Shown here: positions 25,301 to 33,774 of the stretch, piece by piece | Layout: each line of letters starts with the position of its first letter | Position numbering within the stretch: position 1 is the first letter of the stretch | Assembly (NCBI RefSeq): GCF_004349055.1 | Contig: NZ_SMKX01000047.1 | Location: forward strand, 1 to 52,580 | Direction: 5' to 3' | Length of the DNA stretch: 52,580 nucleotides | Source: Kribbella antibiotica | GTDB lineage: Bacteria; Actinomycetota; Actinomycetes; Propionibacteriales; Kribbellaceae | Position numbers and translations under genes: made by a program | Notes under the pieces: generated by a model | Database searches by the model: none | Seen by the model: only the letters and a program-made list of their open reading frames with translations | What the model was told of the DNA's origin: nothing

Positions 25301-26686
25301 TCAGCAGCCCACCAACGCCTGGGCGAGATAGCCGGTGACCTCGCTGAGCGCGACGCGCTCCTGCTTCATCGAGTCGCGCTCACGGATGGTGACCGCGTGA
25401 TCCTCGAGCGTGTCGAAGTCCACAGTGATGCAGTACGGCGTACCGATCTCGTCCTGACGGCGGTAGCGGCGGCCGATCGCACCGGCGTCGTCGAAGTCGA
25501 CGTTCCAGTTCTTCCGCAGCTCCTGGGCCAGGTCCTTCGCCTTGGGCGACAGGTCGGTGTTGCGCGACAGTGGCAGCACGGCGGCCTTGACCGGCGCGAT
25601 CCGCGGGTCGAAGCGCAGGACTGTCCGCTTGTCGACACCGCCCTTCGCGTTCGGGGCCTCGTCCTCGGTGTAGGCGTCGAGCAGGAAGGCCAGCACGTTG
25701 CGGGTCAGGCCGGCCGCGGGCTCGATCACGTACGGCGTCCAGCGCTCGCCCTTCTCCTGGTCGAAGTACGACAGGTCGGCGCCGGAGTGCTTGGAGTGCG
25801 TGGACAGGTCGAAGTCGGTCCGGTTCGCGATGCCCTCGAGCTCGTCGAACTCCTTGCCGCCGAAGTTGAACTTGTACTCGATGTCGACGGTGCGCTTCGA
25901 GTAGTGGCTCAGCTTCTCCTTCGGGTGCTCGTAGAACCGCATGTTGTCCGGGTTCAGACCGAGGCCGGTGTACCAGTCCCAGCGCGCCTTCAGCCAGTAC
26001 TCGTGCCACTCCTCGTCGGCGCCCGGCGCGACGAAGAACTCCATCTCCATCTGCTCGAACTCGCGGGTCCGGAAGATGAAGTTGCCCGGGGTGATCTCGT
26101 TGCGGAAGCTCTTGCCGACCTGGGCGATCCCGAACGGCGGCTTCTTGCGGGCGGTACCCATCACGTTCGCGAAGTTCACGAAGATGCCCTGCGCGGTCTC
26201 CGGGCGGAGGTAGTGCAGGCCCTCCTCGGACTCGACCGGGCCGAGGTACGTCTTCAGCAGGCCGTTGAACATCCGCGGCGGCGTGAAGGTGCCCTTGTTC
26301 CCGCAGTTCGGGCAGGCGATCTCGGACAGCTCGACGGTGTCGGCGTCCTTGTTCTTGCGGCGGGCGTAGTCCTCGCGCAGGTGGTCGTCGCGGAACCGCT
26401 TGTGGCACGACTGGCACTCGGTCAGCGGGTCGACGAACTCCTGCAGGTGACCGGAGGCCTGCCAGACCTTGGTCGGCAGGATCACCGACGAGTCCAGCCC
26501 GACCACGTCGTCGCGGCTCGTCACCATCGAGCGCCACCACTGGGTCCGGATGTTGTTCTTCAGCTCCACCCCGAGCGGGCCGTAGTCCCAGGCCGACTTG
26601 GTTCCGCCGTAGATCTCGCCGCAGGGGTACACGAAGCCTCTGCGCTTACTGAGGCTGACGACGGCATCGACGGTTTCCACGGGCAC
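25301..26686 (-). CDS. glyS: Glycyl-tRNA synthetase, class II, single-chain dimeric type
   Basis: 461 residues, the expected size of the bacterial/eukaryote-like alpha2 enzyme. Class II motif 2 is around [21 protein letters not shown], and an insertion carries zinc-finger-like C-x2-C pairs (CQSCHKRF and [10 protein letters not shown]). The GTG start at 26686 ([10 protein letters not shown]) fits the family N-terminus. It charges tRNA-Gly with glycine and is essential. A dusB-(lipoprotein)-glyS minus-strand arrangement is seen here. Confidence 0.95.
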   Translation of the reverse strand: MPVETVDAVVSLSKRRGFVYPCGEIYGGTKSAWDYGPLGVELKNNIRTQWWRSMVTSRDDVVGLDSSVILPTKVWQASGHLQEFVDPLTECQSCHKRFRDDHLREDYARRKNKDADTVELSEIACPNCGNKGTFTPPRMFNGLLKTYLGPVESEEGLHYLRPETAQGIFVNFANVMGTARKKPPFGIAQVGKSFRNEITPGNFIFRTREFEQMEMEFFVAPGADEEWHEYWLKARWDWYTGLGLNPDNMRFYEHPKEKLSHYSKRTVDIEYKFNFGGKEFDELEGIANRTDFDLSTHSKHSGADLSYFDQEKGERWTPYVIEPAAGLTRNVLAFLLDAYTEDEAPNAKGGVDKRTVLRFDPRIAPVKAAVLPLSRNTDLSPKAKDLAQELRKNWNVDFDDAGAIGRRYRRQDEIGTPYCITVDFDTLEDHAVTIRERDSMKQERVALSEVTGYLAQALVGC

Positions 26687-26773
26687 TTTTGAACTCCAGA
26701 AACGGGCACAGGTCGGGTACGGAAAACACCAGGCTATCGGTCCGGGGCGGCTGAAGTCGCATTCAGCACAGCA

Positions 26774-27091
26774 TCACTGCTGCGGCAGCAACTCGGTCCG
26801 ATCCGTGGCCAGGTCTTCGTAGGCGGTGGGCTCGTCGATTGCCAGCGACAGCAGCGGTACGGCGGTCAGTTTCACCTCGTACGGCGACAACGCGCGCCGG
26901 TAACTTCCGACGTTCACGAACTCGAGGGTGAGCGCGAGCAGTTCCGGGTCGTCGACGTTCCGCCCGGTCTGCGCTTTGACGAACCCCTTTTGCCGGCCCA
27001 GCACCTCGACCGCCGCGGCCAACCGGACCGCGAACTCCACCTGCTCGGTCTCCGGCACCCGGAACCTGATCACGACGAACACCCGCGTCAC
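26774..27091 (-). CDS. Small dimeric alpha-beta barrel (antibiotic-biosynthesis-monooxygenase-like) protein
   Basis: 105 residues. The pattern VFVVIRFRVPETEQVEFAVR, followed by a helix, GRQKGFVKAQTGRNVDDPELLALTLEF and a YRRAL helix, fits the ABM/Dabb fold of small cofactor-free oxygenases or binding proteins. There is no catalytic signature to name a substrate. Divergent from the small membrane-protein gene. Confidence 0.7.
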   Translation of the reverse strand: MTRVFVVIRFRVPETEQVEFAVRLAAAVEVLGRQKGFVKAQTGRNVDDPELLALTLEFVNVGSYRRALSPYEVKLTAVPLLSLAIDEPTAYEDLATDRTELLPQQ

Positions 27092-27141
27092 CCTACGGCG
27101 TCGCGGTCGAAGCTGGTTCGGTGACCTGGAACAATGGGTCC

Positions 27142-27450
27142 ATGAGTTCCCCCAGCAGTCAGCCGGTGAGTCCGTTGCGGCAGCGGATCACCAAGATCAG
27201 TTACCCGTACGTCGCGCGGCTGCACGGGATGCCGAAGCTAACCCTTCCGATCATCACCGGGGTCCTGGCGCTGATCGGAGTCTTCGCTCCGGTCGCGGTC
27301 GCCGTACCGGCCCTGATCCTGCTCGCCCTGGTGCTGGGCTGGCTCGCGTTCCTCTCCTGGCCGGCCGTGACGACCGGCCCGAAGTTCCTGCGGGTCTTCT
27401 CGATCCTGGTGATCCTGCTCTTCGGCGTCTCCCGGATCGCCGGGGCCTGA
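27142..27450 (+). CDS. Small membrane protein
   Basis: 102 residues from ATG 27142; the frame opens at GTG 27121, but the ATG is preferred. After a polar N-terminus (SSPSSQPVSPLRQRITKIS) come two hydrophobic stretches, TLPIITGVLALIGVFAPVAV and ALILLALVLGWLAFLSW, and a final one at VFSILVILLFGVSRIAG, so 2-3 membrane spans. Resembles conserved actinobacterial proteins of unknown function (DUF6703-like, from memory). Its stop is 1 base before the convergent ManD-like gene stop. Confidence 0.72.
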   Translation: MSSPSSQPVSPLRQRITKISYPYVARLHGMPKLTLPIITGVLALIGVFAPVAVAVPALILLALVLGWLAFLSWPAVTTGPKFLRVFSILVILLFGVSRIAGA

Positions 27451-27451
27451 T

Positions 27452-28672
27452 TTACCAGTCGTGGACGGTGCCGTCGGCTAGGCGGTTCACCGGGAGGTAG
27501 GCCGGTGCGTACGGGTGCGCGGCGGCCAGTTCGTCGTCGAGTTCGACGCCGATGCCCGGTGCCTCGCCCGGGTGCAGGTGACCGTCGGTGAAGGTAAACG
27601 CGTGCCGGAAGACCTCTTCGGTGGCGGGCGTGTAGCCGGCGTACTCCTGGATGCCGAAGTTGTGGACCGCCAGATCCATATGGATCGCCGCGGCCATGCC
27701 GACCGGCGAGATGTCTTCCGGTCCGTGGATCGCGGTCTTGATCTGCTGCTGGGCTGCGAAGTCGAAGAGCTTCTTCAGCGGTGAAACCCCGCCGAAGTGG
27801 GTGACGGCCGCGCGCACGTAGTCAATCAGCTGCTCGTTCACGAGCGTGCGGAAGTCGTGAATGGTGTTGAAGACCTCGCCGATCGCCAGCGGGGTCGTGG
27901 TCTTACTGCGGACCAGCCGCAGGCCCTCCTGGTTCTCGGCCGGCGTGCAGTCCTCCAGCCAGAACAGGTCGTACGGCTCGAGGTCCTTACCCAGCCTCGC
28001 AGCCTGAATCGGTGACAACCGGTGGTGCGAGTCGTGCAGCAGCGGCAGATCCGGACCGAACTCGTTCCGCACCGCCTCGAACACCGACGGCGTGTGCCGC
28101 AGATAGGCGCCCGTATCCCAGTCCTCGACGAGCGGGCGCGGGTGCCCGTCCGCCCGCTCCAAACCTTGCAGTACTTCCGGCTCGCCATGTACGCCGTACA
28201 CGCGCTTCAGACCCGGTACGCCGGTCTGGATCCGGATCGACTGGTATCCCTGCGCCATCCGCTCCCGCACCGAGTCGAACAGCTCGGGCAGGTCGCGACC
28301 GTTCGCGTGCCCATACGTGCGGACGCGATCGCGGCTCGCACCACCGAGGAGCTGGTAGAGCGGCAGATTCGCAACCTTCGCCTTGATATCCCAGAGCGCC
28401 ACGTCCACGGCCGCGATCGCCGCCATCGTGACCGGGCCACGCCGCCAGTACGCGCCGCGGTACAGCGACTGCCACGTGTCCTCGATCTTGTGCGGGTCGA
28501 GGCCGATCAGCAGCGGCGCCACGTGATCGCGCAGGTAGCTGACCACCGCGAGCTCGCGACCGTTGAGCGTCGCATCCCCCAGACCGGTCACGCCGTCGTC
28601 CGTGGTGATCCGCAACGTGACGAAGTTGCGGCCCGGGCTGGTGACGACGACAGACGCGTCGACGATCTTCAT
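27452..28672 (-). CDS. manD: D-mannonate dehydratase-like enolase-superfamily enzyme (ManD/RspA)
   Basis: 406 residues from ATG 28672 ([20 protein letters not shown]); longer starts run into the upstream permease gene. Metal and catalytic residues appear as HDSHHRL (D-x-H pair), WLEDC and IGEVFN, with HGPEDISP near the C-terminus. The family dehydrates D-mannonate (and in some members D-gluconate) to 2-keto-3-deoxygluconate. Together with the upstream importer it suggests use of a hexuronate or aldonate; the activity level and exact sugar need biochemistry. It follows the permease gene by 4 bases. Confidence 0.87.
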   Translation of the reverse strand: MKIVDASVVVTSPGRNFVTLRITTDDGVTGLGDATLNGRELAVVSYLRDHVAPLLIGLDPHKIEDTWQSLYRGAYWRRGPVTMAAIAAVDVALWDIKAKVANLPLYQLLGGASRDRVRTYGHANGRDLPELFDSVRERMAQGYQSIRIQTGVPGLKRVYGVHGEPEVLQGLERADGHPRPLVEDWDTGAYLRHTPSVFEAVRNEFGPDLPLLHDSHHRLSPIQAARLGKDLEPYDLFWLEDCTPAENQEGLRLVRSKTTTPLAIGEVFNTIHDFRTLVNEQLIDYVRAAVTHFGGVSPLKKLFDFAAQQQIKTAIHGPEDISPVGMAAAIHMDLAVHNFGIQEYAGYTPATEEVFRHAFTFTDGHLHPGEAPGIGVELDDELAAAHPYAPAYLPVNRLADGTVHDW

Positions 28673-28676
28673 ATGC

Positions 28677-29489
28677 TTAGCCTTTCGTGGCGCCGGCAGT
28701 GAGGCCGGCAACGAGATGTTTCTGCGCCAGGACGGCAACCACGACGACCGGAATCGTCATCACGGTCGAGGCTGCCATCAGGCCGCCCCAGTCAGTACCG
28801 GCGTACGAGATGAACGAGAACAGCGCGACCGGCACGGTCATCGTGTGCTCATCGGACAGGATCAACGCGAACATGAAGTTGTTCCAGCTCGCGACGAACG
28901 CCAGTACGGCGGCGGTCGCCGTACCGGGGGCTGCGAGCGGCAACGCGATCCGGCGGAAGGCTCCGAACGCGGTCAGGCCGTCGACCCGGGCGGCCTCTTC
29001 GAGCTCGATCGGGAGTCCTTCGAAGAAGCCGATCATGATCCACAGGATCAACGGCACCGAGACGAACATGTGGCTCAGGATCAGCACGGTGTAGCTGCCG
29101 ACCAGGCCGGCCTGCGCGAACAGGTAGTACCAGGGCACGAGCAGCGAGATGGCCGGCACGATCCGCGCGACCAGCACCAGTGAACCGGCGCGGTGCATGC
29201 GGAATCTGCCGACCGCCCAAGCCGCCGGTACGGCGATGATCGCCGAAAGCGCTGTCGAGGTGACACCGACGATGAGCGAGTTGACCATCGACGGGAGGAT
29301 GCGGTCGTCGGCAATCACTGCTTTGAAGTTGTCCAGCGTGGGCTTGAAGATCAGCCCGATCGACGGGTCGGTGACCTGCACGTTGGTCTTGAACGCGGCC
29401 GCGAACATCCAGACGATCGGCAGGCTGAAGAACAGCGCGACGACCGTGATCGCGAGACCTCGCAGGGCCTTCATGCTGGGGGTTCTCAT
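28677..29489 (-). CDS. Carbohydrate ABC permease (MalG/CUT1 family), second importer
   Basis: 270 residues from ATG 29489, which overlaps the upstream permease stop (ATGA). The open frame continues upstream to 30617, but only as a shadow. First span [23 protein letters not shown] loop [20 protein letters not shown]. No ATPase gene follows, so the complex must borrow an ATPase encoded elsewhere. Confidence 0.9.
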   Translation of the reverse strand: MRTPSMKALRGLAITVVALFFSLPIVWMFAAAFKTNVQVTDPSIGLIFKPTLDNFKAVIADDRILPSMVNSLIVGVTSTALSAIIAVPAAWAVGRFRMHRAGSLVLVARIVPAISLLVPWYYLFAQAGLVGSYTVLILSHMFVSVPLILWIMIGFFEGLPIELEEAARVDGLTAFGAFRRIALPLAAPGTATAAVLAFVASWNNFMFALILSDEHTMTVPVALFSFISYAGTDWGGLMAASTVMTIPVVVVAVLAQKHLVAGLTAGATKG

Positions 29490-30364
29490 GCTGACCTCCG
29501 GCGGAGTAGTACGACCACGCCGATGATGAAAAGGGTGAAGATGACGAGCACTGCCGCGGCGAGGCCGTACTCCTGGTAGTCGAAGGTGAGTCCGTAGGCA
29601 TAGACATTGAGCGTCTCCGCCTCGAACGACGAACCACCGCCGGCACCCTTGGTGGCGTAGATGATGTCGAACGTCTTCAGCCCGTCGACTGCTCGCAGGA
29701 CAAGCGCAGTCGTGAGGGTCGGGCCGAGCATCGGCAGGACGACGTACCGGAATCTTTGCCAGGCGTTGGCGCCGTCCATACTCGCTGCCTCTTCCGGCTC
29801 TTCGGAGAGCGTCGACAGGCCGGCGAGCAGGAGCAGCGTCATCATCGGCGTCCACTGCCAGACGTCGATCAACACCAGCGTGGGAAGGGATCCGGAGACC
29901 GAGCCGAGGAATTCTTGCGGCGGGATGCCGAGGGTGCCGAGGAGGTGGTTCGCGATGCCGTTGGTCGGGTCGAGGATGAGCAGCCAGAGGATGCCGATCG
30001 CCACCGGGGTCGCCAGCAGCGGGATGATCAGCACGGTCCGCACCCAGCGGATGCCGCGAAATGCTCTGCGCATCAGCATGGCCAACGCGAGCCCGAAGAC
30101 CGTCTCGAGGGCAACCGCTCCGACGGTGAAGCCGATGGTTCGCCAGACGGCCGGCCAGAAGCGTCGGCTGTCGCTGAACGCGTCGGCGAAGTTCTGCAGG
30201 CCGATGTGTTTGGCGCCGGCGTTCACTGCGCCGAAGGCGTCGGTGGTGCTCAGGTTCAGCGTAAACAGCAACGGGAAGATGATCATCGCGCCGACGAACA
30301 GCAGCGCGGGCGTCAGCATCGCCCACTTGAGGCGGCGGTTGGACTGCTCGATCGTGAGGGCCAT
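29486..30364 (-). CDS. Carbohydrate ABC permease (MalF/CUT1 family), second importer
   Basis: 292 residues. The start ATG shares one base with the solute-binding gene stop (TGATG). First span MLTPALLFVGAMIIFPLLF; EAA loop EPEEAASMDGANAWQRFRYV. Six spans expected. It pairs with the MalG-like product of the next gene. Confidence 0.9.
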   Translation of the reverse strand: MALTIEQSNRRLKWAMLTPALLFVGAMIIFPLLFTLNLSTTDAFGAVNAGAKHIGLQNFADAFSDSRRFWPAVWRTIGFTVGAVALETVFGLALAMLMRRAFRGIRWVRTVLIIPLLATPVAIGILWLLILDPTNGIANHLLGTLGIPPQEFLGSVSGSLPTLVLIDVWQWTPMMTLLLLAGLSTLSEEPEEAASMDGANAWQRFRYVVLPMLGPTLTTALVLRAVDGLKTFDIIYATKGAGGGSSFEAETLNVYAYGLTFDYQEYGLAAAVLVIFTLFIIGVVVLLRRRSA

Positions 30365-31641
30365 CAGGACTCCCGGTGGCGGTTGTCGCGAACCAGGAAC
30401 TCGGCGAACCCCTTGTCGGCATCGCGCGCGACCGCTGCGACGTCTTGCTGCAGGATCGCCGACACCAGCGGGCGGCCGACAATGTCGCGGGCCCGGCCGA
30501 CCTGCAGCACCTCGGGGCGATCGTGGCCGACACCGTTGCGCGCGTTGACCTGCATCGCCTGCGCAAGCTCCTTTGGAAAGCCACTATTCGCTGCTGGGTT
30601 TGCCCAAACGGACTCACGGGCGCCGGGGATACCAGCCGTCTGCAGCGCGGTCACCGTCTCGCTTCCGGCAGCCCAGCGGATGAACTCCCACGCGTGGTCC
30701 TGCAGTAGCGAGAACCGGTTGATGCCCAGGCTCCAGCTCGGGATGTTGTACGGCTTGGAACCGGCGGGACCAGCTGGGAACGGCGCGTAGCCAATCGTCT
30801 CGCCGACCGCCGAAACCTTCGGGTCGATCAGGCCGGTGTAGATCGCGTCAGCGTCGACGTAGAACGCCGCCTTGCCCTGCGCGAAGATCGGCATCGCCTG
30901 TTCAAGGCTCATGTTGGTCGCGCCGGGCGGACCGGACTTCCCGAGCAGGTCGCCGTAATACTGGTACGCCGCAATCGCCTCGGGGGTCGCGATCGCCGAC
31001 TGACCCTCGCGCGTGAAATCGCCGCCGTACGAGTAAAGGAAGCTCGACCATTGGGTCACGGCACCACTGCGTTGACCGCGACCGACGTACCCGAAGCGGC
31101 CCTTGGTGGTGAGGCGCGCGGCCGCCTGCTGCAGCTCGTCGAGCGTGCGCGGCGGCGTCGGGACGAGATCCTTGCGGTAGTAGAGAACCGGCCGCTCGGT
31201 CACGACCGGGACAGTGAGCACCTTGCCCGCTGTGGTGGACGCTTCTTTGGGTGCTGCCTGGAAATCGCTCCAGTTGAACTCTGCGTCTTGCGCCCGATCC
31301 GAGAGGTCGGCGAGCCAGTTGTTGTGTGCGAACAGCAGCTGTTCCTGGAGCGGGCGGACCATCATCACGTCGATGTCGGTGGCGGACGCGTTCAGCTTCA
31401 CGTTGTAGCTGCTGGAGAGCTGGTCGCCAGTCAGCAGCGACATCGAGACGCGTCGCCCGATTCGCTCCTCGAACTCCGGCAAGCGTTTCTGCAGCGCGCG
31501 AGTCCAGACATGGTTGACCGCCGCCACGCGCAAACGGGTGTCCGCCGTCGGTTTGCCTGAAGAGCACGCGCCAACAGTCACAGCACCTGCGGCCGCCGCT
31601 GTGAGCCCGACAAAGCTTCGGCGACTGATTCCCCGACTCAT
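30364..31641 (-). CDS. Extracellular sugar-binding lipoprotein, second importer
   Basis: 425 residues from ATG 31641; GGGAGG at 31651-31646 is four bases upstream, while GTG 31644 is too close to it. Twin-arginine-like signal (SRGISRRSFVGLTAAAAG) ending in lipobox VGAC. SBP family 1 features such as KAAFYVDADAIYTG are present. The 29-bp GntR-type operator overlaps its ribosome-binding site region, so the importer-ManD operon is probably repressed by the FCD/GntR regulator encoded at 32455-33216. Confidence 0.9.
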   Translation of the reverse strand: MSRGISRRSFVGLTAAAAGAVTVGACSSGKPTADTRLRVAAVNHVWTRALQKRLPEFEERIGRRVSMSLLTGDQLSSSYNVKLNASATDIDVMMVRPLQEQLLFAHNNWLADLSDRAQDAEFNWSDFQAAPKEASTTAGKVLTVPVVTERPVLYYRKDLVPTPPRTLDELQQAAARLTTKGRFGYVGRGQRSGAVTQWSSFLYSYGGDFTREGQSAIATPEAIAAYQYYGDLLGKSGPPGATNMSLEQAMPIFAQGKAAFYVDADAIYTGLIDPKVSAVGETIGYAPFPAGPAGSKPYNIPSWSLGINRFSLLQDHAWEFIRWAAGSETVTALQTAGIPGARESVWANPAANSGFPKELAQAMQVNARNGVGHDRPEVLQVGRARDIVGRPLVSAILQQDVAAVARDADKGFAEFLVRDNRHRES

Positions 31642-31650
31642 CACACCTCC

Positions 31651-31679
31651 CGGTCCAACTGGTCCTACCAGTTGGACCG
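31651..31679. promoter_or_regulatory. Perfect 13+3+13 palindrome, FadR/GntR-type operator
   Basis: CGGTCCAACTGGT and ACCAGTTGGACCG are exact reverse complements separated by CCT. The core reads TGGTCCTACCA, matching the TGGT-N3-ACCA pattern known for FadR-subfamily GntR regulators. It sits just upstream of the importer operon start codon (31641) and overlaps the Shine-Dalgarno, so binding would block transcription start or elongation. The FCD-type GntR gene 0.8 kb away is the likely owner. Confidence 0.82.
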
Positions 31680-31893
31680 TAACAGAGCAGCTGCGCGCAG
31701 GTCCACCCCTGGCCGAGGCGGTGGGTTGCCGGGTGCACTTGCCTGGAGCAGGTGCGGAAGGCGAACCGCCCCACTGACCAAGCGCCCAGAACCGAACTTC
31801 CCGACCCTCGCCTGAGCGTGCGGGACCGGCTGCCGCGCAAGTTAGTCAGTGCCAGCGGTCCGCCCCTCACCCCCGCTCAAGACGCGACACCAC

Positions 31894-32005
31894 TTGAGCA
31901 CCCACCAGTCATCCGCCACCCGTTGCTCAAGCCGCACGCCCGACCCACTTTGAGCACCCACCAGTCATTTTCCGGCCGGATCCGTGACTGACCCGTGCTC
32001 AAAGT
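31894..32005. repeat. Duplicated 19-mer and nested palindrome in the gene-free stretch
   Basis: The 31680-32454 stretch carries no convincing gene. TTGAGCACCCACCAGTCAT occurs exactly twice (31894-31912 and 31950-31968). The second copy is part of a nested palindrome: ACTTTGAGCAC (31947-31957) pairs with GTGCTCAAAGT (31995-32005), and inside it CAGTCA (31962-31967) pairs with TGACTG (31985-31990). The first copy also pairs with GCTCAAG at 31925-31931, less completely. Confidence 0.65.
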
Positions 32006-32122
32006 CGTACCGGGGCTCGCGCGGAGGCCCGGCTGGTCACCAGTAGCCTGCGGCGGCTTCGCTCCGATGCACGCGTTTGGACTGAGCTCACCGCTGAGCC
32101 CACCAGCCGCCGTACCGACTTC

Positions 32123-32416
32123 GCCCACTGAACCCACTCGCCGCCGCACTGCCCGCCCACTGAACCCACTGGGCGCGGAAAGCATCGACTGTGCGGTCCG
32201 TGCTGCCAGCAAACCTTTGCCATCGACAATCTCCTGCCACTCGACGCACTGGGTTCACTCGCCGACGCCTCCGCGTCGAGTGAACCCACTGGGCACGACA
32301 GCCACGAGTGTGCGGAGTGTGTTGCCAGTAAGGGCTTTCCGGCAGCACGGACAGGACACTCAGCCCAGTGGGTTCAGTGGGCACCACCCATACGACGCCC
32401 AGTGGGTTCAGTGGGC
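32123..32416. repeat. Six copies of a 15-20-bp GAACCCACT repeat in both orientations
   Basis: GCCCACTGAACCCACTGGGC at 32155-32174 recurs as its exact reverse complement at 32363-32382 and 32397-32416. Partial copies lie at 32123-32138, 32247-32261 (inverted) and 32277-32294. The last two form a hairpin extended by CACTCGACGC/GCGTCGAGTG (32238-32247, 32273-32282). The two blocks 32161-32222 and 32281-32340 are also diverged direct repeats of about 60 bases. No array of spacers or leader typical of CRISPR is present. Role unknown. Confidence 0.68.
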
Positions 32417-32454
32417 TAGGCGGTATGGCGGGCGGGGGCGGCGCGTGTACGGGG

Positions 32455-33216
32455 TTAGCTCGGGGGGTGGTCCAGCAGGGAGGCGATGTGTTTGGCGGCC
32501 ATGGCGTCGAGGGTTAGATCCAGGTCGGCGCCGTAGGTGCGGAGGGCCAGGGAGAGGTGTTCGCGCATGTGGTTGCGGGCGCGCGCGGCGTCTCGGGCGG
32601 TGATGGCTTCGAGGATTTCGGGGTGGTGCGGGACGCCGGGCTGGGCGATGGAGGGGTCCGAGTTGGAGCGGAGCATCATCTCGAACATCATGCCGCTGAT
32701 CGACGACAGCATCGTCCAGAGGATGGGGTTGCCGGCGGCGGCGGCGATGGTGTCGTGGAACTCGAGGTCGGCGCGGGCTTTGATGATCGGGTCGGTGGCG
32801 GCGATCATCACGTCGTTGGCAGCGCGCATGGCGACGACCTGTTCGTCGGTTGCGCGTTCGGTGGCGAGGCCGACGATCTCAACCTCGAGCGGGATGCGCG
32901 CTTCGATCAGTTGACGGACGGTAGGCCGGCCGGCGCGGTAGAGGGCGTCGTAGCTGCGGGCGTCGGCCGTGGACTGGTCGATCACGAAGGAGCCGCGACC
33001 GGGTGCGACCTCGATCAGGTGCTGGGCTTCGAGGCGGCGCAGGACTTCACGCAGCACGTTGCGACTGGCTCCGAACTGTACGGCGAGCTCACGCTCCGAC
33101 GGCAGTTTTGCGCCGACCGGGATCGCGCCGGAGCGGATCTCGTTCTGCAGCCGCCGGGCGATGCTCTCGGTGAGCAGGCCGCGGTGGGCAGGCGGTTCGA
33201 AGGCATCGGCTGGCAC
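32455..33216 (-). CDS. GntR-family regulator, FadR/FCD subfamily
   Basis: 253 residues. N-terminal winged HTH with LPSERELAVQFGASRNVLRE and RLEAQHLIEVAPGRGSFV; C-terminal helical FCD ligand domain (ARADLEFHDTIAAAAGN with the typical D-x3-H and a later H in RNHMREHLSLAL, which may bind metal or an acid ligand). Members sense sugar acids such as uronates or their products. It is separated from the importer operon by the repeat-rich stretch; the palindrome 31651-31679 has the right core for it. The gene follows the DUF305 gene by 9 bases. Confidence 0.88.
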   Translation of the reverse strand: MPADAFEPPAHRGLLTESIARRLQNEIRSGAIPVGAKLPSERELAVQFGASRNVLREVLRRLEAQHLIEVAPGRGSFVIDQSTADARSYDALYRAGRPTVRQLIEARIPLEVEIVGLATERATDEQVVAMRAANDVMIAATDPIIKARADLEFHDTIAAAAGNPILWTMLSSISGMMFEMMLRSNSDPSIAQPGVPHHPEILEAITARDAARARNHMREHLSLALRTYGADLDLTLDAMAAKHIASLLDHPPS

Positions 33217-33225
33217 AGCACGAAG

Positions 33226-33774
33226 CTACCCCAGCCGAGCGGCCTGCGCCGTCCGATCCTTCTCGATCACGGTCGCGAGCTTCTTCACACCGGGCTCCTG
33301 GCCAGCGGCCTTCACGCTGCGGCTGACGAGCGCCGACTGGGCGAGGTGGTCTTTCACCTCGGCCCGCAGCACCTTGTCGAACGCGGGGCCGCGCAGCTTC
33401 TGCAGCGCGGCCACCTCCTCGTCGGTCATCATGCCGGGCATGTTGTGCCCGGCATGTGCGTTCGTCGCCGGGATCCGAGCCCGGTCGCGCAACACGATCA
33501 GCTGCTTGAGCTCCGCCTGATGACCAGCGGTCAGGTTCGCCGCCAATCGCCGTACGGCGGGGTCTGTGGAGTTGGTCTGCGCGAAGCCGAGGATCCGGAG
33601 GAACTGTTCGTCCATCGGGATCATCAGCCCGAGCCAGGCGGCATCCGTCGGGTTGAACGCCGCGTCGACCGCGGCAACGGTGGCGACGGAGGCCGCCGGA
33701 GCAGGGGGCTGGGGCTGCGAGCCACAACCTGCGAGCACTCCGGCGACCAACGCCAGTACTAGAACCTTCTTCAC
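33226..33774 (-). CDS. DUF305-like lipoprotein with lost histidine pairs
   Basis: 182 residues from GTG 33774, which overlaps the upstream stop by four bases (GTGA). The signal VKKVLVLALVAGVLAGC ends in a lipobox. The chain follows DUF305 (HAGHNMPGMMTDEEVAAL is typical), but the two usual His-His metal-site motifs are changed: MIPMDEQ in place of MIPHHQ and VKDHLAQ in place of a HHxG motif. Metal binding in the usual way is therefore doubtful. Secreted, membrane-anchored; role unknown. Confidence 0.75.
   Translation of the reverse strand: MKKVLVLALVAGVLAGCGSQPQPPAPAASVATVAAVDAAFNPTDAAWLGLMIPMDEQFLRILGFAQTNSTDPAVRRLAANLTAGHQAELKQLIVLRDRARIPATNAHAGHNMPGMMTDEEVAALQKLRGPAFDKVLRAEVKDHLAQSALVSRSVKAAGQEPGVKKLATVIEKDRTAQAARLG

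Noticed and set aside
30365..30617. Extension of the MalG-like permease reading frame to 30617 (646 codons)
   Set aside because: The extra part lies inside the MalF-like and binding-protein genes and has shadow composition; ATG 29489 fits the family start and overlaps the previous stop.
32123..32416. CRISPR array
   Set aside because: Repeats occur in both orientations with irregular spacing, no uniform spacers and no cas genes.
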